DNA of 5,179 nt from an uncultured Rhodospirillales bacterium (GTDB lineage Bacteria > Pseudomonadota > Alphaproteobacteria > Acetobacterales > Acetobacteraceae). Positions within the stretch are counted from its first letter, which is position 1, and every line of letters begins with the position of its first letter. The stretch covers positions 1 to 5,179 of the forward strand of contig CAIYPH010000683.1 of NCBI GenBank assembly GCA_903928045.1, given 5' to 3'. The translations under genes were made by a program, and so were the position numbers. The notes under the pieces were generated by a model that was not told the origin of the DNA, ran no database searches, and saw nothing but the letters and a program-made list of their open reading frames with translations. Positions 5,147 to 5,179 of this stretch are shown here, one piece after another.

Positions 5147-5179
5147 AAAGAAAGCAAGCGCTTCTTTTTGAAAAAAGAA
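5146..5179 (+). terminator. Probable intrinsic terminator / A-T-rich inverted repeat after the operon
   Basis: Starting at the last base of the methyltransferase stop codon, AAAAGAA (5146-5152), a bulged A, GC (5154-5155), a four-base loop and the matching GC-TTCTTTT (5160-5168) form a nine-pair stem with the T-rich arm downstream. A competing hairpin pairs TTCTTTTT (5162-5169) with AAAAAGAA (5172-5179) across a two-base GA loop and is cut by the window edge. Both stems are A/T rich, unlike a classic GC-stem terminator. I recall similar GCTTCTTTTTT-type inverted repeats between genes in Acetobacteraceae genomes, but have not checked this here. Confidence 0.55.

Noticed and set aside
1..5179. 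CRISPR array, tRNA, rRNA or insertion sequence
   Set aside because: No regularly spaced repeats, cloverleaf-like sequence, rRNA-like text or transposase was seen on either strand.

Overview
The window looks like a short, high-GC (roughly 70%) piece of an alphaproteobacterial chromosome. The base composition, tightly packed overlapping genes and protein sequences suggest Rhodospirillales, perhaps Acetobacteraceae; this lineage call is an inference. The window probably ends where an assembled contig ends: its first ~110 bases differ sharply in composition from the rest, and its last ~30 bases are an A/T-rich inverted repeat.

Layout. On the minus strand, from 1116 to the left edge, lies a 3'-truncated FAD-dependent flavoprotein of the COG2907 (amine oxidase-like) type. 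A 206-base divergent intergenic region (1117-1322) follows. To its right, five plus-strand genes form one operon: an ECF sigma factor of the RpoE/ECF11 type (1323-1883), its zinc-binding anti-sigma factor ChrR (1880-2512), an alpha/beta hydrolase (2512-3339), a DUF1295 membrane protein of the steroid 5-alpha-reductase superfamily (3336-4127), and a cyclopropane-fatty-acid-synthase-like SAM methyltransferase (4124-5146). Every junction is an ATGA or TGATG overlap, so the genes are almost certainly co-transcribed and translationally coupled. A terminator-like hairpin begins in the last stop codon.

How it fits together. RpoE-ChrR is the regulator pair known from Rhodobacter sphaeroides as the singlet-oxygen response. 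This ChrR keeps all four N-terminal zinc ligands, all four cupin-domain zinc ligands and the C-terminal Cys-x-Cys pair, with spacing that matches the Rhodobacter protein as I remember it. The intergenic region carries two face-to-face copies of the same promoter, GTCATCC-N16-CGTATAG, one driving the sigma operon and one driving the flavoprotein. The two leaders are almost equal in length, and an AAATTAT patch sits exactly midway between the two -35 elements. The simplest reading is an autoregulated stress regulon whose output is remodelling of membrane acyl chains: a methyltransferase acting on unsaturated lipids, a possible NADPH-dependent reductase, a flavoprotein oxidoreductase and an esterase. 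The lipid product is not known from the sequence. Methyl-branched, cyclopropane or furan fatty acids are the main candidates.
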